Positions 8,137 through 16,734 of a stretch of DNA of 45,776 nt are shown here, piece by piece; positions within the stretch are counted from its first letter, which is position 1, and every line of letters starts with the position of its first letter. Source of the stretch: a bacterium UBP2_UBA2255 (lineage in GTDB: Bacteria; Edwardsbacteria; AC1; EtOH8); NCBI GenBank assembly GCA_002347565.1, contig DDXR01000062.1, positions 1,081 through 46,856 of the forward strand. Reading direction: 5' to 3'. A model generated the notes under the pieces. That model made no database searches. It was not told where the DNA came from and saw only the letters and a list, made by a program, of their open reading frames with translations. The translations under genes and the position numbers were made by a program.

Positions 8137-9501
8137 TTAGATCCCTCCCACCACCAGGTTGTCGATGACGACGTGCGGGCCGCCGTGGCAGGAACGGATA
8201 TTGGTCTGCCCCTTGCCGCAGCCGCCGACCGTGGCGAACTCCAGGTCGTCGCCCACCGTCCGGATGTCCTGCAGGGTCCGGTAGAGGTTGCCCGAGATGT
8301 TGATGTCCCGCACCATCGGGCCGATCCGTCCGTCGCGCACCTCGTACCCGTAGCAGGCGCCGAAGGTGAAGTTCTCGCCCGCAGTCTGGCCGCCCTTGGC
8401 GTCCAGCAGGTACAGGCCGTCGCCCATGTCCTGCAGCAGCTGCCCGACGGGCGCGGTCCCCGGTTGGATGTAGATGGTGCCCATCCGTACGATCGGCGCG
8501 AACCGGTAGTCCTCGGCCACGCAATGCCCGCTGACGGGTTCGCCGAACTCGGCAGCGGTGCGCCGCGAGTGCAGCCGGCCCGCCAGCACTCCGTCCCTGA
8601 TCAGCTGGGTCGGCCGCACCGCCACGCCCTCGTCGTCGTAGGTGTAGTGCCCCAGCTGGCCGGGCCGCGTGGCGTCGTCGATGATGTGCAGCCCCGCCGC
8701 GCCCAGCCGGGCGCCCAGCCGCATCTTTTGGCGCATCGCCGGCAGGGTCTCCACGATGTCGGCCTCGGAGAAATGGCCGAAGGCCTCGTGGGCGAACACC
8801 CCGGCCAGGTCGGGATTGACGACACAGCGGTAGACGCCGCTGCGCACCGGCGCCGCCGTCAGCAGGTCGACCACGAGCTTGGTCCGCTCCTCGAGCTGCC
8901 GCTCCTGGCCGCGCACGGCGGCGAAGCCGTCGCTGCCGCCGGCGCTGACGCGGATGTTCTGGGTGAGGCTGCCGTCCTTGGCGGTGATCAGGCCGCGGAC
9001 GCTGGTGGTCAGCAGGTCCTCCCGCACCCGGCTGCCCTCGGTGCTGAGGTAGTGCTTGCTGCGGTGCACCTCGCCGTAGCCGATGCTGGTCGTGACCACC
9101 TTGGGGTGCGCCAGCGGGATGGCATTGTACGCGCGGACCAGCTCCAGCTTTTCGGCCAGCGGCACGCGGCGCGGGTCCTCGCCCAGCCGCGGCATCACGG
9201 TGCCGGTGACGGCCGGGACCGCGGCCAGCCGCACCGGCCGCGCCTGGTTCTTGGCGAACAGCGCCGCGTTCTCGACCGCGGTCCTGACCGCGGCGCCGGC
9301 CTGATCCTCCCGGGTGAACGCCACCGAGGCCCAGCCGCCCCGATGCAGCACCCGGATCACGAAGCCGTCGGTGGTGTTGGCCGAGACCGTCGTCAGCTCC
9401 CGGCCGCTGAAGGAGATCGCGGTCTCCTGCATCTCCTCGTGGCGGATGTCGGCGTATTCGACACCGGCCGCGGACAGAATCCGTTCCATTTTATCGAACA
9501 T
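8137..9501 (-). CDS. tldD: TldD-like zinc metalloprotease subunit
   Basis: 454 residues. The catalytic HEAFGHFSEADIV segment (HExxxH) lies near residue 235, where the glutamate and two histidines bind and activate zinc. The C-terminal GACYGYEVRDGRIGPMVRDINISGNL region matches TldD. With TldE it forms a barrel-like heterodimer with an internal active site, accepting unfolded peptides; in E. coli the pair acts on microcin B17 precursor and CcdA. The start ATG at 9501 follows GGGGG at short spacing. The gene lies 30 nt behind the DUF3795 gene. The local substrate is unknown; the two small exported proteins at the head of the same run are speculative candidates only. Confidence 0.93.
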   Translation of the reverse strand: MFDKMERILSAAGVEYADIRHEEMQETAISFSGRELTTVSANTTDGFVIRVLHRGGWASVAFTREDQAGAAVRTAVENAALFAKNQARPVRLAAVPAVTGTVMPRLGEDPRRVPLAEKLELVRAYNAIPLAHPKVVTTSIGYGEVHRSKHYLSTEGSRVREDLLTTSVRGLITAKDGSLTQNIRVSAGGSDGFAAVRGQERQLEERTKLVVDLLTAAPVRSGVYRCVVNPDLAGVFAHEAFGHFSEADIVETLPAMRQKMRLGARLGAAGLHIIDDATRPGQLGHYTYDDEGVAVRPTQLIRDGVLAGRLHSRRTAAEFGEPVSGHCVAEDYRFAPIVRMGTIYIQPGTAPVGQLLQDMGDGLYLLDAKGGQTAGENFTFGACYGYEVRDGRIGPMVRDINISGNLYRTLQDIRTVGDDLEFATVGGCGKGQTNIRSCHGGPHVVIDNLVVGGI

Positions 9502-9531
9502 GATACCCCCGTAATAGTATTGACAGCGGAA

Positions 9532-10080
9532 CTAATATCCCTTCACGGGTCCCAGCGGCCGGTCGCAGCCGCGGCAGCGCTCCTGGTACCAGGTGAACGG
9601 CGCGCCGCAGGATGGGCAATGCCACCGGGCCCGCTGGGCATCGGCCCAGGCCCGGTAACCACGCGCCTGGGCGAGTTCCCGATCGCGGAAGCAGGTGGCC
9701 GAGTGCGGCAGCCGGTCCTTGACCAGGTCGACCAGCCCCTGCAATCGCTCGATCTCGGCGCAGGGGAATTCCGCGCAGACGACGCAGGCCGCGACATTCC
9801 GCGCCTTCGCGCAGGCCCGCACGCGGCAGCCGCAGCAGCCGGCGAACACCGTGTCGGTGCGGCAACCGCGGCAGACGACCTCGGCGCGCGGGATGTGGCC
9901 ACGGAGCTGGGCGGGCAGGTCGTCCCAGGACGCTGGCGTCCCTGCCTCGAGGCTCGTGCGGTAGGCGTTGAGGATCTCGCAGGCGCCGCAGCAGAGCCCG
10001 CAGTAGGAGTCGGGGTCGAACTCCCGCGGGTCGATCGCCGACCGTGCTGGCCCGCGCGGCTCGTCGGTCGACACGATCAT
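9532..10080 (-). CDS. DUF3795-like cysteine-rich protein with C-terminal zinc ribbon
   Basis: 182 residues containing about seventeen cysteines. The N-terminal two-thirds has the DUF3795 pattern: CGLCCGACE near residue 28, a CRGC pair, CCGCRVRAC, and CVVCAEFPC. The last 40 residues form a second CPSC...CRGC zinc ribbon. DUF3795 proteins are small, probably metal-binding, and of unknown function. The start is the ATG at 10078-10080, which overlaps the stop codon of the ankyrin-MBL gene as ATGA, implying coupled translation. An in-frame extension further upstream exists but would overlap the coding region of its neighbour. Confidence 0.75.
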   Translation of the reverse strand: MIVSTDEPRGPARSAIDPREFDPDSYCGLCCGACEILNAYRTSLEAGTPASWDDLPAQLRGHIPRAEVVCRGCRTDTVFAGCCGCRVRACAKARNVAACVVCAEFPCAEIERLQGLVDLVKDRLPHSATCFRDRELAQARGYRAWADAQRARWHCPSCGAPFTWYQERCRGCDRPLGPVKGY

Positions 10081-11912
10081 CGGGCCAAGGCCCCCGGTCC
10101 GCCGGCCCGCCCGCCCCGCAGTTCCCAACGGTCCCCGGGGAACCGGGCAACGGCGATCGGGCATGAGATCCCGGCGCTCCTGGCCTCGGCCGCGAACTCG
10201 GCGTACTGCTGCCCGCCGTCCCCGGCGTGCATCGGAAACGTAGCCCTGGGGGCAAGTTTCCTGAGGGCGTAGTAGGCGCCGGTCCTCACGGCCACCACGT
10301 CGCCGAAATTGCAGCCGGTGACCGGCACGAACATGATGTCCACCCGTCCGGCCTTGGATGCCAGGAAGTCGATCTCCGGCGTGTAGTTCCCCGCGAGGTC
10401 GCGGTTGCGGTTGGCGTGGTCGCCGGGGTGGAGAATGGTGACCCCGTCCACTTTTACGAGGAACCCCTGCCCGCTGTCGTTGGATACAATGGTGGTGATC
10501 TCGGCGCCCGCGACCTCGCGCGTCTCCCGGTTAGCCAGCTGGACGAACTCTTCCTTGTCCCGGGGCGCGAATCCCATGACATAAGTCAGGTCCTGGACGT
10601 CTTTCCGCCAATCGAATACCGCTGGCATGTAATGATCACCATGGCCGTGCGAAACCAGGATGATCGTCTTGAGGCCAACCAGTTCGGCCGGGGAGATGGC
10701 GCCGCCGGCAAGCCCCGGATCGTCCGGCGCCCGCTCCCCCTTGAAGTAATCAAACACCAGCAGGTGGCCGCTGGTCCTCACCGCCCAGCCGCTGTGGCCG
10801 AGGTACCAGACGACCGCGTCGCCATCCTTGGGCGCCTTGACGGCTGCGGGCTGCTTCCGGCCGCCCGCAGCGCCCTTGGCCCGGAGCAGCGCCGCACATG
10901 AAGCCTGGCCGTGCTGCACGGCGCAGTCGAGCGCCGTCCTGCCCTGGGTATCCTTGATCTTCAGGTCTGCGCCCTTGGCGGCCAGCAGCCCGGTGATGTC
11001 CCCGTAGCCCTTGATGGCCGCGTAGTGGAGCAGGGTCAGCCCGCTGGCGCTGTCGGCGCCGCCGACCCTCGCCCCGGCGTCGACCAGCAGCGCCGCCAGC
11101 TCCGTGTTGCCGCGGTTGACCGCGTAGAACAGCGGCGTCTGCCCCTGGTCGCCGGCCGCGTTGGGGTCCGCCCCGCGCGCGATCAACGCGGCCGCCCCGG
11201 CGGTGTTGCCCTGGGCGCAGGCGTTGTGGAGCGGGGTGCGGCCGCCGGGTGCTTTCTGGTCGACAGGAACTCCGTGATCGGCCAGCAGGTCGATCAGCTC
11301 CCTGCCGCAATCCCAGGCCGCGGTATGCAGCAGTGTCCAGCCGGCCGGGTAATGCCCGCTCGTCAGCATCCGAACGGTCGCGCCCTTTGCCACCAGGAAC
11401 TTGACAATCTCCGGCTTGCGGCGATCCAGGGCCAAAGAGACGACGGTGTTGCCAACCCGGCTCAGGGTGTCGTTGAGGTCGGCGCCCCGGGAGATGAGGA
11501 ACTCGGTCATGGGCAGGTGGCCTTCGGCCGCCGCGTAGTACAGGGCGGTCTCGTTATCCATTTCCCGGGCGTTGAGGTCTGCGCCTTTGGAGAGCAGGTA
11601 TTCGGCGACCTCGACATGGCCCTTCCAGGCGGCGAAGTGCAGCGGCGTCAGCTCGTACGCCGAATCGCGCTGCCCGATCGGCACGCCCCTGTCCAGCAGG
11701 AACGCGACGACGTCGGGTTTGCCCTCGAAGCAGGCCACGTGGAGCGGGGTGCGCCCACGGTCGTTGCGGGCGGACAGGCAGCCGGGATCGGCCTTCGCCA
11801 GCCGCTTGACCGCGGCCAGGTCGCCCTGCGCGACCGCGTCGTGGATGGGAGCTGCTTGCGTAACGCCTGCGCCGAAAGCCACGAACGACAGCAGCATCAA
11901 TGCCTTTTTCAT
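10077..11912 (-). CDS. Exported ankyrin-repeat protein fused to a metallo-beta-lactamase-fold hydrolase
   Basis: 611 residues in three parts. Residues 1-20 are a clear Sec signal peptide (MKKALMLLSFVAFGAG...QA/AP). Residues about 22-355 are ten ankyrin repeats (TPLHxAAxxGHxxVxxxLLxxGAD-type lines). Residues about 368-600 are an MBL-fold domain with ILVSHGHGDHY (HxHxDH metal motif), HPGDHA and a PMHAGDGG histidine, resembling UlaG-like or uncharacterised MBL hydrolases. The combination implies a periplasmic or secreted hydrolase tethered to protein partners by ankyrins. The start ATG follows AGAGGAGGG and overlaps the upstream stop as ATGA. The substrate cannot be named; zinc ligands appear intact. 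Confidence 0.85.
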   Translation of the reverse strand: MKKALMLLSFVAFGAGVTQAAPIHDAVAQGDLAAVKRLAKADPGCLSARNDRGRTPLHVACFEGKPDVVAFLLDRGVPIGQRDSAYELTPLHFAAWKGHVEVAEYLLSKGADLNAREMDNETALYYAAAEGHLPMTEFLISRGADLNDTLSRVGNTVVSLALDRRKPEIVKFLVAKGATVRMLTSGHYPAGWTLLHTAAWDCGRELIDLLADHGVPVDQKAPGGRTPLHNACAQGNTAGAAALIARGADPNAAGDQGQTPLFYAVNRGNTELAALLVDAGARVGGADSASGLTLLHYAAIKGYGDITGLLAAKGADLKIKDTQGRTALDCAVQHGQASCAALLRAKGAAGGRKQPAAVKAPKDGDAVVWYLGHSGWAVRTSGHLLVFDYFKGERAPDDPGLAGGAISPAELVGLKTIILVSHGHGDHYMPAVFDWRKDVQDLTYVMGFAPRDKEEFVQLANRETREVAGAEITTIVSNDSGQGFLVKVDGVTILHPGDHANRNRDLAGNYTPEIDFLASKAGRVDIMFVPVTGCNFGDVVAVRTGAYYALRKLAPRATFPMHAGDGGQQYAEFAAEARSAGISCPIAVARFPGDRWELRGGRAGGPGALAR

Positions 11913-12829
11913 CCCTTGACCCTCCTCTTGTTTAGTGCCGTACGGGTGGCACCGTTGATCGCCGGAGGACGCTCAGTCGCCCGCACCTCCAATCCCTCGA
12001 ACTGCCGCGCCCGCGACAGGTCGGCCTCGGGCATGTGCTTTTTCACCAGCGCCAGCACCTCGGCGATCAACGCCTCCAGTTCCGACAGCGCCTTCGCCCG
12101 GTCGCCTTCCATCATCCGCTTCAGCCGCGGCCAAAGGCCCTGCGGACAGGTCTTCATCCGTCCCGCCCAGCGGTCGATCCAGCGCGGCTCGCCCGGCCAG
12201 TAGTACAGCCGGTTGAGCGCGGCCAGGATCGCCACCAACCGCTTGATCATGGCGCAGATGCCGTCGGAGACGAACACCGACTCGCCGCGGGACAGCCCCT
12301 GGTGGCGCAGGCAGCCCTTCCAGAAGAAGGCGGCGTTGCGCTCCACGACCTTGCGGGCCAGCGCGTCGGGATAGGGCGGCAGGGACGAGACGATGGCGCG
12401 ATGGCGCTCCCGGCCATACAGCGGCAGCGCGTCCAGGAACCCGCCGAGGGAATTGATGGCCGCCGGATCGGCGCGGTGCTCCTTGGTCACACCGGCGATC
12501 TCCCGCCGCAGCGAGGCGGTGGTGGCGTGGCCCAGCTCGACGATCAGCCCGCCCAGGGTGTAGATCTCCAGCATCGCCCGGTGCTCCGGCATGTCCAGCA
12601 GCGTGATGAACCGGGCGCCGTGCCACTCGAGCGGCCGCGAGCGGATCCAGCGCTCATCCAGCGTGCGCCAGTAGAGCACGATGTCCAGGTCGGAGTACCG
12701 GTCGGCCCAGCCGCGGGCCGGGGAGCCTCCCAGCAGGATCAATTCGACGCCGGGGCGGCGGGCATAGGACCGGACCAGTTCCCGCGCCAGCTCTCTCCGC
12801 CAGAGGCTGGCGGCGGTCGGTCGTCGCAT
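11909..12829 (-). CDS. Nucleotidyltransferase-domain protein
   Basis: 306 residues. Near residue 33 is LLGGSPARGWADRYSDLDI, the GGS...DxD core of the DNA-polymerase-beta-like nucleotidyltransferase superfamily (kanamycin/streptomycin-adenylyltransferase or MNT-like), with the two aspartates that bind magnesium. The remaining ~220 residues are largely helical with no second recognised motif; DUF4037-like is possible. Such proteins transfer AMP or another NMP to small molecules, RNA or proteins; the target is unknown. The start is the ATG at 12827-12829, preceded by GGAG; an upstream in-frame ATG at 12868 is less likely. It overlaps the ankyrin-MBL gene by 4 nt and follows another nucleotidyltransferase by 48 nt. 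Confidence 0.75.
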   Translation of the reverse strand: MRRPTAASLWRRELARELVRSYARRPGVELILLGGSPARGWADRYSDLDIVLYWRTLDERWIRSRPLEWHGARFITLLDMPEHRAMLEIYTLGGLIVELGHATTASLRREIAGVTKEHRADPAAINSLGGFLDALPLYGRERHRAIVSSLPPYPDALARKVVERNAAFFWKGCLRHQGLSRGESVFVSDGICAMIKRLVAILAALNRLYYWPGEPRWIDRWAGRMKTCPQGLWPRLKRMMEGDRAKALSELEALIAEVLALVKKHMPEADLSRARQFEGLEVRATERPPAINGATRTALNKRRVKG

Positions 12830-12877
12830 CGTCGTTCTCCGTGTTGGGTCGGGGATGAATGGGGTCATGGTCTGGGA

Positions 12878-13636
12878 TCATGAAGCGGTGAGTGCCCGGA
12901 ACCACTGCCTGACCCGCCGCTCCTTGCGCCCCAGGTCGGCGGTGTCCTTGACGAAGAACAGCGGCTGGAGCCGCCGTACCACCGGCGCCGGCAGCTCGTA
13001 ATGGACGTACCGGCCCCGGAAATTGTAGTGGTGGGGCCCGTGCTTCATCCGCAGCGCCTCCACCAGCAGGTCCAGGATCATCTGGTAGTTGTAGGCGGCC
13101 TCGATGGGGTTGTCGCGGTGCAGTTCCTTGCGCGCGAAGTTGCCGACGATGGCGAACATCGCGGTCATTCGCGTCCGCCGCCGCCGCAGGGCGGCCCGGA
13201 ACGCGGCACGGTCGAGCCTGGCCGGCCGGCAGATCCGCGCTTTATCGAAGTGGACCAGCGGCTCGCCGTGGATCTCCGGCTCCAGCAGCTTGTCGGGGCT
13301 GTGCTGGGGCATCACCGCCACGTCCACCATCAGGTACTCGCCGGCGTCGCGCAGCTTGTAGAAGGTGTGGACCATGTCGGGCCAGTTGGGATGCTTGGCT
13401 GCCAGCTGCGCCGAAAACGGCGACAACCGCCGCAGGATGCGCTCGATGTCGCGCGCGGCCCGAGCGACCGTGCCGTCCGTAGCCGCCACCATCAGGTCGA
13501 TGTCCGACCAGCGGTCCACCCGGCCGAAAGCGGCGGCGCCGCCTTCCCACATGGCCAGGATGTGCCGTTTTGGCTCCAGCGACCGCCGGAGCGAGTTCAG
13601 GACATCGTTGCGGGTGAGCGTTCTTACGGCTGTCAT
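12878..13636 (-). CDS. Second nucleotidyltransferase-domain protein
   Basis: 252 residues. WEGGAAAFGRVDRWSDIDL near residue 30 gives the GG...DxD nucleotidyltransferase core, although the usual serine after GG is alanine. A third acidic residue is likely in YLMVDVAVMP near residue 103. The C-terminal half is helical and basic, resembling streptomycin-adenylyltransferase-like or DUF4037-type proteins. It is probably an adenylyl- or other nucleotidyltransferase acting in the cytoplasm; the acceptor is unknown. The ATG at 13636 is preceded by GAGG. It is not simply a duplicate of the next gene: outside the motif the two sequences do not align by eye. Confidence 0.7.
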   Translation of the reverse strand: MTAVRTLTRNDVLNSLRRSLEPKRHILAMWEGGAAAFGRVDRWSDIDLMVAATDGTVARAARDIERILRRLSPFSAQLAAKHPNWPDMVHTFYKLRDAGEYLMVDVAVMPQHSPDKLLEPEIHGEPLVHFDKARICRPARLDRAAFRAALRRRRTRMTAMFAIVGNFARKELHRDNPIEAAYNYQMILDLLVEALRMKHGPHHYNFRGRYVHYELPAPVVRRLQPLFFVKDTADLGRKERRVRQWFRALTAS

Positions 13637-13699
13637 TGCGCCTCGCGATCGTATGGAACGTTGATGGTTGCTCCCGGGCGCCGGGTTGACGCACCCGCG

Positions 13700-14218
13700 C
13701 TACACTGCGAGAGCCAACGGACTGCGCAGCAGGTGTTCAATGTTGCTTACCGAGACCGCGTCGCTGATGCTCTCCACGAACCGGATATTCTCGGGGATGG
13801 CGCTGGCCAGGGCGCCGCGGATCAGAATGGCCGCGAACCCATGGTCCTGGGCGCCGCGATAGGTCGAGAGCACGCAGTGCTCGGCGCTGAACCCGGCCAG
13901 GAACACCGTGTCGACGCCGTGCCCGGACAGCAACCGGTCCAGCCCGGTTCCGTGGAACGCGCTGCCGCAGCTGATGTCCAGCACGATATCGGACGGCTGC
14001 GCCGCCAGCCGCGGCGGGCAATCGAAACCGGCGGTGCCCGGGACCAGTCCGTCCCCGGGACTGACGCGCCTGATGCAAACGACCGGCAAGCCCTGGTCGT
14101 GGAACAGCCTGACGGCGATGTTGATGCGGCTCAGGGCGAACTCAAGAGAACTGGCCGCCTCGGACGATCCGCGGAAAAGCTGCTCCTGGATACCGATCAC
14201 CAGCAGGGCCGGCTTCAT
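13700..14218 (-). CDS. Isochorismatase-fold protein with altered catalytic site
   Basis: 172 residues of the cysteine-hydrolase fold: PALLVIGIQEQLF at the N terminus, GSAFHGTGLDRLL in the middle, and FLAGFSAEHCVLSTYRGAQDHGF near residue 110. Active family members use an Asp-Lys-Cys triad. The cysteine (EHC) is present. The Asp expected in LLVIDxQ is Gly (codon GGT, one base from GAT), and the Lys expected just before the YSAF-like motif is not there. It is therefore probably inactive for isochorismatase, nicotinamidase or hydantoinase-type chemistry, or uses another mechanism; a binding role is possible. The start has GGAG upstream and the gene follows the DUF5916 gene by 12 nt. Confidence 0.75.
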   Translation of the reverse strand: MKPALLVIGIQEQLFRGSSEAASSLEFALSRINIAVRLFHDQGLPVVCIRRVSPGDGLVPGTAGFDCPPRLAAQPSDIVLDISCGSAFHGTGLDRLLSGHGVDTVFLAGFSAEHCVLSTYRGAQDHGFAAILIRGALASAIPENIRFVESISDAVSVSNIEHLLRSPLALAV

Positions 14219-14230
14219 AGTGGTGCTCCG

Positions 14231-16456
14231 TTAAAAGTACAGCAGATACTTCACCTTGACCGCGCTGATCAGGTACTGGTGGCGCATCCGTTCTTGCCAT
14301 TGACCGTCGCGGTCGACTTCCGGCTGCAGGGCGGAAAAGTCGTTGATCGCCACATACAGCCAGCTCTTGGGCCGGAAGTTCCACGAGTAGATCATCCCCG
14401 CCCGGTTGGTCTGGAGCTTGGACAGCGTGGGATGGTGCTGCGGTGCCGACAGCACCATCTCGTCGAACGCCGAGAGTGTCATGTACGGCGTGATCCGGTA
14501 GTCGCTGCGCGGCCGCAGCACGGTGGTCATCGCCAACGGCTCGTTGTCCGCATCCCATTCGAGCACAGCGTTGACGCTCATGGTGACGGACCACGGCGGG
14601 GTGATCGAGTAGCTGGCGGTGAGCCAGTTGAAGCCCTGATAGGCCAGGAAGGGGTTGAAGAATCCGTTGCGGTAATTCAGGCTGTAGTTGTAGTTGCAGC
14701 CGCCGTTGATGTTGTTCCCCATCAGCAGGCCCCAGAAGTTGAACCCAAGGCCGCGGTAGGTGTACCGCAGCGTGGTGTTCCGCATCGTCGCAAGGTCGTA
14801 CACCTGCTCATAGTTACGGCCGTAGTCCAGCTCGAGGTTCGCGCCCATGTTGTTCCGGAACGAGGGATTGACCGCGACGTAGCCGAGCGTCGACCAGGCG
14901 GGCGTGCCGGGCTGGCGCGTGCGGTTGATGCCCGGCGCGACGTAGAAGTTGCGCAGCGGTCCGGAGCGGTACGTCCAGAACGGGCCGCTCATCGCCATCC
15001 AGCGCTGGCGGCCGGACCACGGCACGTAGCCGATATCGCGGACGTCGAACGAGTCGCCCACCGCCTCGTAGGACGCCATGGTCATGAACTGCCCGAAGAA
15101 TCCCCTGAACCCGGACGACACGGCCCAGCCGCGCTTGCCGTCGCGATCGCTGCGCGCGGCCTGCACGATCAGCTGACGGTTGCCCATCCGTAACACGTTC
15201 TCCATCCCGACCGCGTAGTTGTACGTCGTGTCGTCCAGAGACATGGCGCTGGCCAGCAGCCCGATGTCCGAGTTCCTGAACACCCGCTGCTTAACCCGGA
15301 ACAAGCCGAACCGCTTGGCCGGCTCGGTGGCGTCGATGCCGAAATGCTCGTACTCGTAGCGGTCGGTGTAGGCGGCCAGCCCGCCGACGCTCAGGGACGG
15401 CGTCTTGTGGGTCAGCTTCAGGCCGCCCACGATCGGCACCGACTGGCCGTCCACGGCCCGTCCCAATCGACGGGAGTAGAAGATGTTGAGCGGCTGGAAC
15501 CAGCCGCCGTCATTGAAGCTCGACAGCCGGAACACGTCCTGGCCCTCGACGAAGAACGGCCGCAGCTCCTGCAGGAAAGTCGGGTAGCGCGACAGGTTGA
15601 TCGATGACGGGTCGGACTCGATCTGGGCGAAATCGGGATACGCCGTCGCGTTGAGCGTGGTCTGGGGCGTGATGTCCCACTTAACGGTGAGGCTGGCCTT
15701 GGGCTTTGCCTCGTCGGCCTGGTCCCGGTATTGCTCGTAGCGGACGAATCCCTCGGGGAACAGCTCGAAGTAATATCCCGACGACCGGGCGTCGACGCCG
15801 GTGAGCGTGCCCCAGCGCGATACCATGTCGCCGTCCTTCTGGTTGACCTCGGTCCAGTAGTCTTCCTCAAAGCTGGCGGCGATGTGGCGGGCGAACTGGA
15901 TGCCCCACTGCGAGAGCCCCTTCTTGTAGCGCAGGGTCTTGAAGGGGATGCGCATCTCGACCTCCATCCGGTCGGGGTACAGCTTGACCGCGTTCTGCCA
16001 GACGCCCTCCCACGTCTGGTCCCGGGTGCGGCCGTCGTCCATGATCAGCCCGTCCCAGAACAACCCGCTGCCGTATACCAGGAAGAAGTAGCCGTTGGTG
16101 CGGCTGCCGAAGGGGTCGAGCTTGACGGTGACGTAATCCTCGTCCTTGGTCAGACAGGCCACCGGCGGGTGCTTTTCCGCCCAGCAGCGGAAGGCGACGT
16201 ACAGGTTCGCGTCGTCCTGCAGCAGGTAGACCACCGTGCGCTCGGTGGGATCGGTCTTCTCGTAGGGCGAGTGCTGGACGAACCCGGTGGCCGAGTCCCC
16301 GGACAGCCACAGGTCCTCGATGGCCCCGTCGATCGCGGGCGCCGGGTCCGCCCGCCGGGACTCGACGGCCTTGACGGTTGGCACCGGCGCCGGGTCCGGC
16401 GCGGCGGCGGCGGCGGCGGTGAGCAGTGCGAGGATCAGCAGGATCGGGCGAAGCAT
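14231..16456 (-). CDS. DUF5916 outer-membrane protein with CBM9-like N-terminal domain
   Basis: 741 residues. A signal peptide (MLRPILLILALLTAAAAAA) precedes a CBM9-like beta-sandwich (about 30-215, including PAIDGAIEDLWLSGD and the VKLDPFGSRTNGYFF strand). A DUF5916 C-terminal half (about 240-741) follows, with ARHIAA..., QIESDPSSINLSRYP and ELRPFFVEGQDVF, and alternating aromatic strands ending YLLYF with a terminal Phe, typical of beta-barrel outer-membrane proteins. DUF5916 proteins are common in Bacteroidetes and relatives; their substrate is unknown and binding of a glycan is only an inference from the CBM9-like domain. It is the largest member of the putative TetR-controlled unit. A terminal Phe and a signal peptide support outer-membrane placement. 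Confidence 0.85.
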   Translation of the reverse strand: MLRPILLILALLTAAAAAAPDPAPVPTVKAVESRRADPAPAIDGAIEDLWLSGDSATGFVQHSPYEKTDPTERTVVYLLQDDANLYVAFRCWAEKHPPVACLTKDEDYVTVKLDPFGSRTNGYFFLVYGSGLFWDGLIMDDGRTRDQTWEGVWQNAVKLYPDRMEVEMRIPFKTLRYKKGLSQWGIQFARHIAASFEEDYWTEVNQKDGDMVSRWGTLTGVDARSSGYYFELFPEGFVRYEQYRDQADEAKPKASLTVKWDITPQTTLNATAYPDFAQIESDPSSINLSRYPTFLQELRPFFVEGQDVFRLSSFNDGGWFQPLNIFYSRRLGRAVDGQSVPIVGGLKLTHKTPSLSVGGLAAYTDRYEYEHFGIDATEPAKRFGLFRVKQRVFRNSDIGLLASAMSLDDTTYNYAVGMENVLRMGNRQLIVQAARSDRDGKRGWAVSSGFRGFFGQFMTMASYEAVGDSFDVRDIGYVPWSGRQRWMAMSGPFWTYRSGPLRNFYVAPGINRTRQPGTPAWSTLGYVAVNPSFRNNMGANLELDYGRNYEQVYDLATMRNTTLRYTYRGLGFNFWGLLMGNNINGGCNYNYSLNYRNGFFNPFLAYQGFNWLTASYSITPPWSVTMSVNAVLEWDADNEPLAMTTVLRPRSDYRITPYMTLSAFDEMVLSAPQHHPTLSKLQTNRAGMIYSWNFRPKSWLYVAINDFSALQPEVDRDGQWQERMRHQYLISAVKVKYLLYF

Positions 16457-16510
16457 GGCGTCAGTCCTTGTCGATCGGGTGTGTTTTTTCGCTCGGGCGC
16501 AGCCAGGCTG

Positions 16511-16708
16511 TCAGTTGGGCAGCTCGGCCCGGCCCGAAAGGAAATGGTCCGGAATGGGCATATCCGTCACCGCGGGCGCGACCGTGGCGCTGCGCAGTGG
16601 CGTCCCGGCCGGTCGGGGTCTTGCGCGGCCGGGCAGCGGACCCGCCACGGCGAGAATGACCAGGGCCATGGCGACCACGGCGGCGGCGGCGCAGAGCCGT
16701 CTATTCAT
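16511..16708 (-). CDS. Small exported or membrane-anchored protein of unknown function
   Basis: 65 residues. One hydrophobic segment (about 5-25, LCAAAAVVAMALVILAVAG) is preceded by Arg-Arg, giving a signal peptide or an N-terminal anchor, followed by a short Pro/Arg/Ser-rich tail ending PDHFLSGRAELPN. The start is the ATG at 16706-16708 behind GGAAAG. I recognise no family. It lies 26 nt after another small exported-protein gene and 54 nt before the DUF5916 gene, all on the same strand. Coding status rests on the start context and signal-like N terminus only. Confidence 0.5.
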   Translation of the reverse strand: MNRRLCAAAAVVAMALVILAVAGPLPGRARPRPAGTPLRSATVAPAVTDMPIPDHFLSGRAELPN

Positions 16709-16734
16709 CGTCTTTCCTTTCTTTTGCCCGGCGG

